From NCBI GenBank assembly GCA_965153455.1, contig OZ234495.1, forward strand, positions 22,626,875 to 22,690,874: DNA of 64,000 nucleotides, written 5' to 3'. Shown piece by piece: positions 48,901 to 60,215 of the stretch. Below the pieces are notes generated by a model that was given only the letters and a program-made list of their open reading frames with translations, did not search any database and was not told where the DNA came from. Each line of letters begins with the position of its first letter. Position 1 is the stretch's first letter. The DNA comes from Sphagnum compactum (taxonomy: Eukaryota; Bryophyta; Sphagnopsida; Sphagnales). The position numbers and the translations under genes are program-made.

Positions 48901-50680
48901 TATCCAAAGGTACAAGAATCAAATTACACATTCTCCTTTTCTAAAGATTACAAGGGCTTCGGGAATCTAAAGTTTCTGGTAGAAAGTGAGTTCACGGTTT
49001 CACTAACAGGAGAGAGCTTGTGAAGATGGTAATTGCTCCATTGTCATGCACACAAACAATTAATTGATCTTCTAAAACTTGCACATCCTCCAGCTCTAGA
49101 CTGCACCATATTACTATGTCAGAATACATGGAAATTGAATATGATATTCTTATTGAGGAGACATATGGAGCTAAGGACGAATGCTATTGAGCTCAAAGTG
49201 CAGGGTATCTCTTGATTGGTCCAGTTTTGACCAAGGGGCCTGACTTATTCACAAATCCACAATTGCCGAAGTGGCCTTCGTTACACCATCCATGTGGATT
49301 GTATTGACATCATGGCAAATCGTCATTTGCGATTAAACATTAGATATGATTTCATTTATGAAATTAAAAAAATTTCAGTTACATTTGTTGATTGCAACTT
49401 CTTTATATTTGCAAATTATAGTCGTAAATTGACACTTTTGTTGTATATTACCATAATAATCAATATTTAGTAAGAATAATAAATATTAATAATTTCAATA
49501 GGTGTAATAAACCTTGGATAAACCTATAAAATATGGTCATAATATGTTTCATATATATTTGAAATACAACTTAAATATACTTAAAATATACATATATATC
49601 TTTAATGTATGATTAATATATTTTAAAATGTTTTAAATATGTGCTACATAAGATTTTAATGTATTCATTATACATATTCACATTATACATTTGTACATCT
49701 TTGTATGCCCTAAATACCCCCTAAAATACATTTAATGGGCCTTAACATATTCATAGGGCTACAATGAATTTTGGTCACATTTCCAACTAATGGGACAATT
49801 ATAATGCAGTCACAACTATGACCAAACATAACAAATAGGTGTAAAAATCATCAAAGGGATTGAAATTGAAATCTGATTGCATATAATTGCAAATATAATG
49901 GTTACAAAACTCCATATTTCTTCTAATGTCTTTTAGGTTCATTATGGCACCAAGCTTTCAAAATATCCTATCCTTAACTTAAACCATGGTTGTTTTTAGG
50001 GTGCAGTTGCACTAACATGTACATTAACAATTGTAACTACTTAATTTTTTGTAACAACAGCATTTTAAATTTTATGTAACCATTGTTTTTTAAGTGGTAA
50101 TTTCCAACCCTGGAATCTGAAATTATAATCTCTGCCCCCATAAAAGGACAGAGCCAACAAATTGGAGTTCACATGGGAAGACTGATATAGCTATTTCCAC
50201 ATTTCCACAAAATGGCGGCCTCCATGTGGCAACATAGGGGGGAAAAAAAAGCCCAGAATCAAAATCAATAACACCCCCAAAGAAAAAGAGAAGTTGCTAC
50301 CTTTGGCTCGGGTTAGGCTTGGGTCAGCCAGCACCTCACTTCTTACTGGCCATCGTAAAGACTAAAAACCTTCAAAGTTTTTGTTGAGACTCTTCTCAAT
50401 TCTAACTTTTAAATATGATAAATATTCTGTCATATAGACCAGGTAAATCAAGTCTCCAAGTCCAATTTTAACATTTCCTAGGTTAAATATAGTGTCGGGT
50501 AAAGTCTGAAGGGTGGGGCTCTCTCAAAATAAGGGGCCTAGTCAAGGCGATACATACATGGCTAAAGATACATGATTGAGTCCAGCCACACATTTTGGGA
50601 ATGTGGCCCCCCACATTGGTTTCACCTGTCGGCAAAGCACAAGGCAAATGTTATGCTTAACCTGGACATAGTGCAATCAG
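45950..50680. other. Intergenic region between the two GTPase loci
   Basis: No gene is recognised. Frames up to about 90 codons occur (for example 48658-48970) without known domains. A weak internal similarity links about 46205-46290 and 46570-46655 (tttttgtgaa-ctg, then ggcagtgct-like blocks). The part from 49320 to 50100 is strongly AT-rich. A small exact-type tandem duplication at 47772-47868 is listed separately. Confidence 0.4.
47772..47868 (+). repeat. Two-copy 49-bp tandem duplication
   Basis: The block gatggcctgaacgccatcct, then tgtgttgtccttgtttgatg, tcctactcc is followed directly by catggcccgagtgccatcct with the same continuation. Short local duplication in non-coding sequence. Confidence 0.7.
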
Positions 50681-50688
50681 CTGGACAC

Positions 50689-51077
50689 AAAATACCACCC
50701 CCCGCCCCCCCCCCCAGCACTGTCCGGCGCCTGTTTTTCTTGTCTACTTCCACATGTTTTTCAGCCCCTGCATGGTTCTGCACAAAACCATGCAGCACAG
50801 TTCTACATGTTCTTTTTATTCTGCAAAAGAACTTAGTAGGGTCCTTCTATTACGTTCTGCACCAGCTCTCGGGTTTGAAACCTGCACATTCCAGGTGTAG
50901 ATTACGCTACCAACTATTGGCACAGATTCAGAAATCAAGATGTAACTGTTTTCTTTTTTGTTTGAATAACTTCCACAGTCAAAAAAATAAAACCCTGAAA
51001 CAGAAGCACACGGTTCTCTGCAGGGCTACACTGTCAGGCCCAGAAAGGGCGCCGGACAGTGCTCGATGGGGGTATTT
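50689..51077. mobile_element. Small element with GC-rich terminal inverted repeats
   Basis: The sequence agcactgtccggcgcc (50716-50731) is perfectly inverted as ggcgccggacagtgct (51048-51063). The similarity extends outward: the left side reads aaatacc followed by a C-rich run, and the right side ends gggggtattt. The total is about 389 bases. The left arm has an expanded C tract. A partly self-complementary motif (cactgtcaggccc against gggcgccggacagtg) sits inside the right end at about 51029-51062. No coding sequence is seen. It is probably a MITE of a DNA transposon family unrelated to the AT-rich elements nearby. Confidence 0.55.
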
Positions 51078-51267
51078 AGGGTCTCGCATGCAATCATGGG
51101 ATTGAGAAGGGGAGATGCAACAGGGGGTTTCTTACGTCCACTCCCTGAGAAATTGAGGGATCTTAGGCCTGAGTAGGCATAATACCCCTGAGACTCTTAA
51201 GGAGTAGGTCTTCAAGACCCGTGGGCCCTTATCTTTTTTAAGAGAAATATTGACCAATAGAAGGTGG

Positions 51268-51320
51268 AAGCCCTCCAAATGTACCAGGAAATTTCTTCGA
51301 ATGCTTTACATCTCTAGTAA
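51268..51320 (+). repeat. Dispersed short repeat, copy 2 of 3
   Basis: The block ccctccaaatgtaccaggaa, then atttcttcgaatgcttta, corresponds to 39640-39690 and marks the start of similarity between the two GTPase loci. Similarity to locus 1 continues downstream through the leader block at 51410-51540. Confidence 0.45.
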
Positions 51321-51996
51321 AGGACGGGGCCTCAGTGAAAAGTGAAGGTGCCATGTGGGTTCTGGTTCACTCTGGCCGAGCATGCATTTCCTCTGCTAGG
51401 TAGTTTGCGTAATGGCGCGTAGTGGATTGGAAAGAAAAATCAACCTCGAAGCAAATTTTCCGCATGGTCCAAATTGTCGGTTTTCTCTGTCATGTAGTTC
51501 CGGACTTTCGCGTAAATTTGACTTTGAAGTTGAGGGCAGTGGCCTGACGATTTCGACTGTCCTCTATCGCCCATGACTCATGCTATCCCACCGCTTTTCA
51601 TACTGCGACTGGCTTCACCATCTGCAATCTGCTGAATCCATGTCCCATACAGCTACTGCACACCCCCCAAGAGCGCATTCTTCGGACTACACAAGTATGT
51701 GTCCGTGAATTAATTTCGTTCTTGTCATTGAATGAATCATTGCAGTTTATTTGTAGCATAATCATAGTGAAAATTGCACAGGGGTCGATTAGGGCTTTGA
51801 CTTGGCGTGCATGAAGCTCATTTAGTTAGAACCTCCAAGGAATTCTTTGGTGACTATTTCAATCGTTGAATGACGAGTACCTAGTATCCCGTTATCTGAC
51901 TTGAGTTGCCTTTGAATGCTTGAAATCGATCTTGCTTTACATCATGATTTTAACTCATCTGTGACACGCATATGTGTCCAAATTTCCACCTCTGTG

Positions 51997-52107
51997 ATGC
52001 GGGGACGGTTGGAGCAAGAAGACTTACATAAGGACAACAATCTTCAAGGTTACCGACTTGGACAATTGCTGTTCTTGCATTCATTAGCTCATGAGCTTCA
52101 GTTGCAG
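51997..52107 (+). other. Candidate upstream coding exon A, locus 2
   Basis: 37 open codons from ATG (MRGRLEQED..., ...GQLLFLHSLAHELQLQ) end at TTGCAG|GTGTGT. It is paralogous to 40705-40821 with the frame preserved. If joined to the following block at 52219 (KLH) it meets TAG after three codons, unlike locus 1, so this copy would encode only a 40-residue peptide or act as an upstream reading frame. Confidence 0.35.
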
Positions 52108-54477
52108 GTGTGTCTTCTCTTCTTAGGTAACAACGAAATTACTTTATATAGCTTATTTCCTAAGGTCGCATCGTGTCCTTCCCCATTACATTCCTCACCA
52201 TTTTCAAAATTAATGCAGAAACTCCACTAGAGAAGCATGGCAAAGGGGGTCTTCTAAGCAAATTAGTCTTACCTTCAATGGTTGCTCTATTTTGGCATAC
52301 TTTTGGCAATTCTTCTCTCTTGTGGCTCAAGAGATTGGTTTTGTGATCATATCTTCCTAGGTTGCAGCCTTAGATCCTTTCTCAGGCCCTATGGGGTTAG
52401 AAAGGTGCGGCTTGTATGAATTTATTCTTGAGAATTGTTCAGTCACTACGATGCTTCTGCAGATAAAATGCATTGTAAAACCAGAAGCATTTATAGGTCT
52501 CGATGCACATTCTTTATGGAAACTCTTATCAAGGTGAGATTTCTTGAAAGTTGTGTGGCCTCAGTGGTGAACCTATGTTTGTTGCACTAAACATACCAAT
52601 GAGGTGGGAGACCCCAAAATCCTCTCATAATTCTATTTTGTGGTCTGGTTTTATTTTGTTCTTGAGGGCAGCTTTTCTTCTTTTTCACAGTTGCTAATGG
52701 TTTTTAATTTTTTGCCATTTGTTCAAATCTGAAATTTCAAATATCAAGTTCCTTACTATAGGGTCATCTGCAAATTCTTTTTAGGTTGCCTAAGATTATA
52801 AGTATTGACAAATTCTCAGTACTTGTGAAGAGATATGTAATTGTGAGAGCATATGGAAACCCCCTTTCCATTTAACAACTTTCTGACTGCGAGTCATTAG
52901 TCTTCACATGTGTGATGAAGAAGTTGTTAAGAGTTGTGACTTTTGTGCATATTGCATAATCATCCTCCTTAAGATCCTAAGTACATGTCCAAGGTTCTAA
53001 TTACTTCAATTAGTGGTGCATTAGCCATATCACACATGGAGTTGATCTTTTAAGTTTCATGCATTTCTAGTTTGAATTTTCATGTATAACATCATAGTAA
53101 ACAAGTGAAATTTCACTATTCAACTTATGGAAAAGCCATCTTGCCTATACTTTGCACTGATGTGTGGAGACTAAATGGTTTGTCTAATCTGATGATTGTG
53201 TTCTGCAGTAGGTATGCACAACAGATGAAGGTACATTAGTCAAAGAATTGGAGAGTTGGAAGTTGATCTAGATCTATCTCTTGAAATTTTTCAATCAAGA
53301 TACCTTTTGATGATATGATTTGTAAATAGGTATGTCAAAACATGTCACCAAACCTACTTAAAAGTTTAGAGTTTAAAAGTTTTAAATCCTTTAAAGTGAT
53401 ATGAAACTCATTAATTTTCAGGTCCTTTGATGGAATAAGTCTAGTCATTCAAATAAAGTAACGCCAATTTCTTGGTTTTGCCCCTAGGAAAGCCAAAACT
53501 GCTGGCATTGTGTCTCAAACTCAACTTCTTCAATCAATCTCATAAAGAACCTTTCTCCTAAGATTACAAGTTAGTTCTATATCAATATGTACACACAAGG
53601 GTGAAATAGTTAATATCATCTTATGCCCCCTCAACTTCAACAATACAAAATATTTGTTATCTCTAATACTAAGGAAGAAGGGAAGTAGAGGCTGCATGCA
53701 CAATTAACATAGTTAGCAGGTGGAGGAGTCTTGCTTGCATCTAATACAAGCTATAATGTATAATCTTTTTATCATAATGACTTCAATATTTTCTTGTCAT
53801 CTAGAACTACTCTTCTAGTGAGTCTACTTGATAATAATATTCTTAAATGTTGTCCTTTTCATTCTCATTACTTCTATGCTCTAATCTCCCAAATTAAAAT
53901 ATCACAAGGGCTAAATTTTGAAGAATTTCCAAGTTTTGAAAGTCAACAACAATTTTCTTTCTGTTCACATTTGCTGGCTTCTTCCATAGATCATTAAAAA
54001 ATATGAATCAACCAAATTGCTTTATATTGTGATGATGACGAAGGTCTGTTGAAGAATGAAAGGGTGATTTAAATTCCAGGCACATTGTTAGAACCATAAA
54101 TTTTTGAGTTGATAAATCTAGATATGTAAATCACAATGTGACAAAAACATGTTAAACTTTTCAATGTCCCATTTTTTGGTCAAAAGTGTTGTCAAATAGA
54201 ACAAGGCTTATAAATATTTTACATATCTGTATATTCACAGAGGCAGTATCATCACTTATATGAAATATTCATTATGTCATGAAGTGAGTTAAAAAGATAC
54301 ATGATATGGCCACATGTTTGTGCAGGAGTTGGGAAATTGGAGTTATGGTCTAAAAGCAGAACATGAAGGGCAACATCAAGAGGCATCTTCCTCCAACTAT
54401 TGGAATTCAAATGTAGGATGTGCCTCTGAATAAGCTGGAAACATTGCCCTCCAACTGCGCATTTTGGTGGTCCCAAC

Positions 54478-55911
54478 ATGGATGGTTTGCTATCTCTGGA
54501 TCCACTGGACATATCTCTCAAGAAAAATGGACACAGAGGGCCACCTCTAATGGCATCTGATGATTGTCTTAACATACTTCTCTTGGGAGCAACTGGCATT
54601 GGTAAGTCAACATTCATCAACGCATTTGTCAACTACCTGACCTTTGACACACTCAACAATGCGCTCAATGGTGAGATGCAGACCTTGATATACTCCACAT
54701 TTTCTACATCAACTGAGGATGATGAAGAGACAGAGATTGTTGTCGGGGTGCCAGATGACAGAGAGGGTACAAGCACTGGAAACACGGGTGGTTCTGATAC
54801 CCAAAGTTGCAGAGCTTACACAATTTCAAATGGAGACAGGACAGTACGGTTGATAGACACTCCTGGCATTGGAGACACACGAGGCTTTGACCAGGATGTT
54901 AAGAACATGAAAGGCATTATATCTTACATCTCGAATTACACGGTGCTGAATGGAGTTTGTATACTTTTGAAGCCCAATGAAGAAAGGCTTACACCATCCC
55001 TGAAGTATTGTATTGTCCAGCTTCTTGCCCACCTCCATAATGATGTTGCAAACAATATCACATTCTGCTTTACCAATGCAAGAAGTACTATGTTTCATGC
55101 TGGAGCGACTCTTAACATTCTCAAGGCACTGCTAAGGGAATTTCAGCAAACCTCTGCTGTAGAACTGAGCAAGGACACAATTTACTACTTCGATAGTGAA
55201 GCCTTTAGGTTTCTGGCTTGTGTGAAGAATAATATCAAATTCTCAAACAATGAACAGCAGATATATGATTCAAGTTGGAGACAGTCAACAAATGAGTCAA
55301 TCAGGCTCATAAATCACATTAGATCCCTTTCACCACACTTGATAGAGAAGACAGTGTGTCTTAACAAGGTGAGAGAAATGCTGACGACAATTGAAATACC
55401 ACTGGCTAGTATGTCAAGTGTCATAGAGATGGAGCAGACAGTAAATGCTGCTGCACTTTTTGCTAACTTCCTAGCCCAATATTCCATTGTGGTTTATCAT
55501 CTTGGTGTTGAAGAGTACCTTGAAGATCAAATCAAGAAAACAAGAACACTACCTGGGGCAAAACATTATAGGAAACAGACAATAGAGGGTCTTGAATGTT
55601 CGCGTGAGTCATATTCTCACCAGGTCTCAACATACAAAAAAAGATTCAAGGCTGGCAACAAGTCCAGTGTCATTAATGTTGAGGATATCAGAAACATGCT
55701 ACAGCAGCTTTATGCCCTTAAGCAGAATGGCAAGATGCTAAAGGAGATGATGGATGAAGCAGAGGAAGGATACAGAAATGTAGCAAACCAAGAAGAAGTG
55801 TCATATATTGTGCCAATGTGGCCACAAAGGCATATCTCTGATAATAGATGGCTGATTCTTTTCTGGGTATGGTACATACTGAGAAGCATATGGAGCAAGT
55901 ATGTCAAATGA
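54478..55911 (+). CDS. AIG1/IAN-like GTPase, shortened copy 2
   Basis: 477-residue paralog of the GTPase at 44040-45945. G1 is GATGIGKST (37-45), G3 is DTPGIGDT, and the G4 position reads FTNAR. Similarity is high through the G domain and the following helices. At SSVIE the sequence then jumps directly to MEQTVNAAALFANFL. That removes exactly 147 residues of copy 1 (its 344-490), the Gln-rich helix and the whole Cys/His-rich module, without loss of frame. The C-terminus also differs: it ends in a hydrophobic, aromatic segment (WLILFWVWYILRSIW) and a short basic tip, which could be a tail anchor. ATG 54478 is the first start after an in-frame TGA (about 54426). An exon boundary (TTTGTGCAG|GAGTTGGG) lies at about 54325. 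No kinase precedes this copy. Confidence 0.88.
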   Translation: MDGLLSLDPLDISLKKNGHRGPPLMASDDCLNILLLGATGIGKSTFINAFVNYLTFDTLNNALNGEMQTLIYSTFSTSTEDDEETEIVVGVPDDREGTSTGNTGGSDTQSCRAYTISNGDRTVRLIDTPGIGDTRGFDQDVKNMKGIISYISNYTVLNGVCILLKPNEERLTPSLKYCIVQLLAHLHNDVANNITFCFTNARSTMFHAGATLNILKALLREFQQTSAVELSKDTIYYFDSEAFRFLACVKNNIKFSNNEQQIYDSSWRQSTNESIRLINHIRSLSPHLIEKTVCLNKVREMLTTIEIPLASMSSVIEMEQTVNAAALFANFLAQYSIVVYHLGVEEYLEDQIKKTRTLPGAKHYRKQTIEGLECSRESYSHQVSTYKKRFKAGNKSSVINVEDIRNMLQQLYALKQNGKMLKEMMDEAEEGYRNVANQEEVSYIVPMWPQRHISDNRWLILFWVWYILRSIWSKYVK

Positions 55912-55999
55912 CAGAGCAGCATAGCAGCCACAAAACACTTGAGGCCAAAGATAACAAAGAAAGATGAAAGATGGCAAGACCTTTTGTTGGACATAATGT

Positions 56000-58900
56000 G
56001 TAGGACATACCAAGCAGCCTCTATAGTGAATCAAAATTATATTTAGGATTATGGGAAATGCCATGATTGTTTCTCTTGTGGAAGACATTGGGGATATTGT
56101 TGTGAATCAATTCCTTATCTAGTTTGAAAGGTAGTGATATTTTCGGATGTGCTTGTGATTACTCAGATATTTGAGGTGATTTTGTATCAAATTGACAATT
56201 CAAGATAGTTGGAAAGTTGGCACATTGTGTAAGTGTAGTATAGAAGCACGAAGGTAGGCCACAAGTGGCTTACTGTAATGAATTGTGTAGTATTTAATTT
56301 GACGGCAGGTCTCATTATATTAGATATTTTTTCTGGATTTTAAATTTACTCTTTCATCTTTAGGTTACTACAGTTTCTCTTTTTTTCAATCTAAGTATTA
56401 AAGAACATAAATTTTAACTTTTTCAAAATAGGGTGATGGCTTTTCCATTTAATCTAACAGGTTGGACAATAATTATGAACATAATCAGATTTAATTTGAT
56501 TCACCTTACAGATGTATGGCATGTTTTGCTTGACTGCTTTGAGACTATGATTCTGATTCATTTATGAATTTCTTCACACTATACGGCATAAACATTAAGC
56601 CTAACATTAAGTGATGCATAATCTGAAAATGCAAGATGCCATGTGGAAAAAACTGAATTCGAGCTTGTAGCCTTACAGATCACTGAATTAAACTGCAAAT
56701 TTTTACATCAATTCTTGGACAAGGTCTGAAAGCAAAGAATCAGATTTGAAGCACACTGATAAGTGTTACTTCCCTCTGGCAAGAAATTTGGAAAATGCAT
56801 GTCCAAGGTTGAATAAACCAGTGGAATTATGATTACAACGCACAGTTGACCTTCACAACAGCTGGCAGTCTCAAACAGCTCAGGAATCTGTCTGCTCACT
56901 CATCTCCTCTTCGTACCTTTGCTTGCATTCACATCCTCTCAATGAATAGAAGTCCAAAGCTCGCACAATTAACGCTCCCTAATAGGTGAGGTACCTCCCA
57001 CTCCTAAATGGTAGGCATAAGATCCCTCCTGTTTTCTTGGAGGGATATTCAATGATGTAAGGTGCCTTCTAAATAGGTACACTTTGAAATTTCTCCTGAG
57101 TGCTTTACGAACCCTTCAAAATTTCAGTTGCTTATGCCTTTTATTTGAACATGGGGATTATCATGGATGCCAAAACTCTAATTGAGTAGCATTGTTGCAG
57201 ATACAGTCCTGCACTGGATCAGGGAATAAGTTGTGATAATGTCATTTGAGTGCTTCAGAGAGAAAAAAAATCAAATGAAATGCAGTAAATGTGTGATGTT
57301 ATGTGGAAAGCCACTGCAAATATGCAGGCAAGTGCAAGGAGTGACTGCAGTCTATACAATTCAGGTTAAGTAGTACCAACCTCAATAGTTTCTGTCTGTT
57401 TAAAAGGGTTTCCACAAAGCTTTGTGCACTCGGTGGTGTGTTAGCAAACCTCTGTTTTGCATGTTGTTGGTTGTGTGAATAGCCATGTGGACACAGATCT
57501 AGTAGTGTGAAATCTTTCTTTTCACACTGTACTATTCCAAGCAAACTACAGTTATTGCTGTAAATTTGAGAATTTAACAATGAAATTACATTGCAAAATT
57601 ACTTTACAATGTCACCACACTCCATGAAGTTCATTGCAACAGGTGAATTCAACATCAGAGAGTGAAGCTCATACAGCTTTCTTTGTTGTCATCATTCTTG
57701 TTCTTACTTATGCCAGATCATTATACACTTTTGATCACAAGTCATCTCAGTATCTAAACTCCAAAACAGTAAGAGTATTCAAGAATGTTCAACCATTGGT
57801 CCATCTCAAGAGATACCACATGCAGAAGAAGAGAGAAAAAAGTGCTAAAACACAGGTACAAGTGATGTAAAATCCAAAAGAAAGCTGAAACACAGCCTAT
57901 CATCCTCAACTGGCTACTAAAACCTAAAGCAAGTGCTCCATTACTAACACACTACCCACCTCCCATTTCATATTGACTCATACTTCCATGGTTACTGGAG
58001 GAGAATGGGTATGACTTAGTCTATCATCTACATATTCAACCAACTACCTGCATGCCACCTAACCAACATTTGCTATTTGCTCAATTATGTAACTCCACTA
58101 CATCATTGTCAACCAGGCATATACTTCATTCCACAGTTGAAGAGTGCAGAATAGCTTAGTAAACAACTGTGCTGGTCACTGCAGTTCACTCACCCATGCT
58201 GCCAGAAGCTCCTCAAACATCTCGGTGTATAGTCAAGATCAAAACAAGTCAAAGCACAAGAAAATCACATCTAAATCAGCATTGTTCCTTAGCCAAGTAC
58301 AAATAGTATGTTCCCTTCAGGAAGCCCAATTTAGTGCAGACCAAACAATCATAGACACCCTAACTACTGGTTCCGTGTAAAATTGCAAGATGACATACTC
58401 AGAAGGCATTGAAAAGATGCCAATGCTTGTCTATCACCAGGTTTGTGATGTGTAATTCACATCACATCATGTAATGCCATCATAGTAGAACATGATTGGT
58501 GTTAGCTAGCACAATCAGGGTACAGTGATTATGGAAGTTATGGAAGCTTCCACCTCGAGGTCAACTGAGGATGATAGTGCAAAAAGCAGAATCATCCCAA
58601 CTTTCTGGATCTGCAAACTCTGGTGGGAATGACCAGAATTGCAGACTCTGTAGCAGTTCAACTAAGTAGTATATGAAGAGCTTTCGGACTTTGGCATGCA
58701 ATAAGTAAACCAGAACTTATCTGCAAGTAGGCTGGAAGATTGGGGCATGCAGATGGAGATATACCTGGCAGGAAGAGGTCAGGGACAAGCCTGACAGTAG
58801 GCAGGGGAGCCAACTGTCTAGTAATGGTCTCAGAAACATACTCTCTTACAGATTCCTACCTCCAGTTCAAGTGACTTCAAATGAAGTGATGAGCAGGACA

Positions 58901-60200
58901 TCCCATGAAGAAGCTGTCCTCTCTGATCTGAAAATCTTTCAGTGGGGGACTTCAGCATAGCTAGATCACCCTCACAGGGGTAAACAGCACAACAACCATG
59001 TGTTTGGAGACCATTTTACCCACATTCTGAGAACTTTGAGCAACAGAACCTGTTAAGGAAGCTTACATAGCAGCATCTGAGACTAGTGGTAACTCAGACT
59101 GTTAATTAGAAGTGACTACAAAGGTTTGCACCTACATCAAGAGACCCAAGCAGATTGTTTTCCTATGATGCACATGCTGAGGCGCACTGTTGCATGGTGC
59201 TGATAGAATCAAGCATATAAATGAGTAGGCTGCCTAACCATCAAAACTAGACAACATTCGAAGACAGAGTTGTGGAAAACAGTACGACACCGAAGCATAA
59301 TGCCCTTCTGAGACCCTACATCCAGCCTAACGAGTATCACACCAAAATCTTGTCAAGCAACTTGTGTTCCATCTTCCAGTGAATAACGCACCAAGATAAT
59401 CATAGCCAAGCGCTTTGAAGCAAAGGATCACCTAACGGGATCGTCCTCCTCTCCATCTCACTGTTGTGAACATCTAAATGCGAGGTCAGCCAAGCACCAT
59501 TTCACTCAAAAGGAACGATTGCACAAATCATCATCAGGCATGGCCGTCGCGCCAATGAGACACCTGTCGAGCATATAAGACAATTGAAGGAAATAGATGC
59601 GCCAATAGGTTCACTTGCTGTCATTGATAAGAAAAGAGGGAAGATCTGATACACTGCACGCAAGAGGGTCCAAAAGTCACAAAGACAGCCTATCTGTCCC
59701 TGTGGAGCGAATAGAACTCTAAAGGCTAACAAAAGGCATAATCCATGCTGACGCATAGGAGCTTCAAGATTGGTTGTGTTCAAAACCCTTGAAAGCAGAA
59801 AGGCCAATGCGTTTGTGGGCAGGCATTCAGCTCCCACAAATGACGCTCAGTCCACAGGTTTCCAGATAATCCCAAAGATCAGTACATGGAGGTATCCAAT
59901 TGTCGGAATCAGTCAAGCCCGAGATTTGTAATTCAACAAGAAACTATAGGTTACCGAAAAAACTGTCCCCTTATCCACAAATCTTTGAGAGATGTCAACT
60001 ATAATGCCCCAGGAAATAGTATGGACATGAGAAGGAGTGAATCTGATCCTGGCATCTGGTAGATCAGGACCAAGAACTGATTGCTAGAGCAAGGAGGGAG
60101 AGGCTCGATGATTAGTCAGTGATTACCAAAATTTGAAGTGTAGACTGAGGATTGGAGAGGAGGGAGACAAGTTAGGATAGGCTTCAGAATGGAAGGCGCA
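56000..60200. other. Intergenic region and RNA-binding-protein 3' flank
   Basis: No gene is supported. 57064-57115 (ggtgccttctaaatagg, ctttgaaatttctcctgagt, gctttacga) is a third, weaker copy of the short dispersed repeat found at both GTPase loci. The frames at 57634-57870 and 58144-58380 (+) and 59837-59502 (-) match nothing I know. The last several hundred bases before 60216 are probably 3' UTR of the minus-strand gene. Confidence 0.4.
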
Positions 60201-60215
60201 CCTGAATAATCTACT

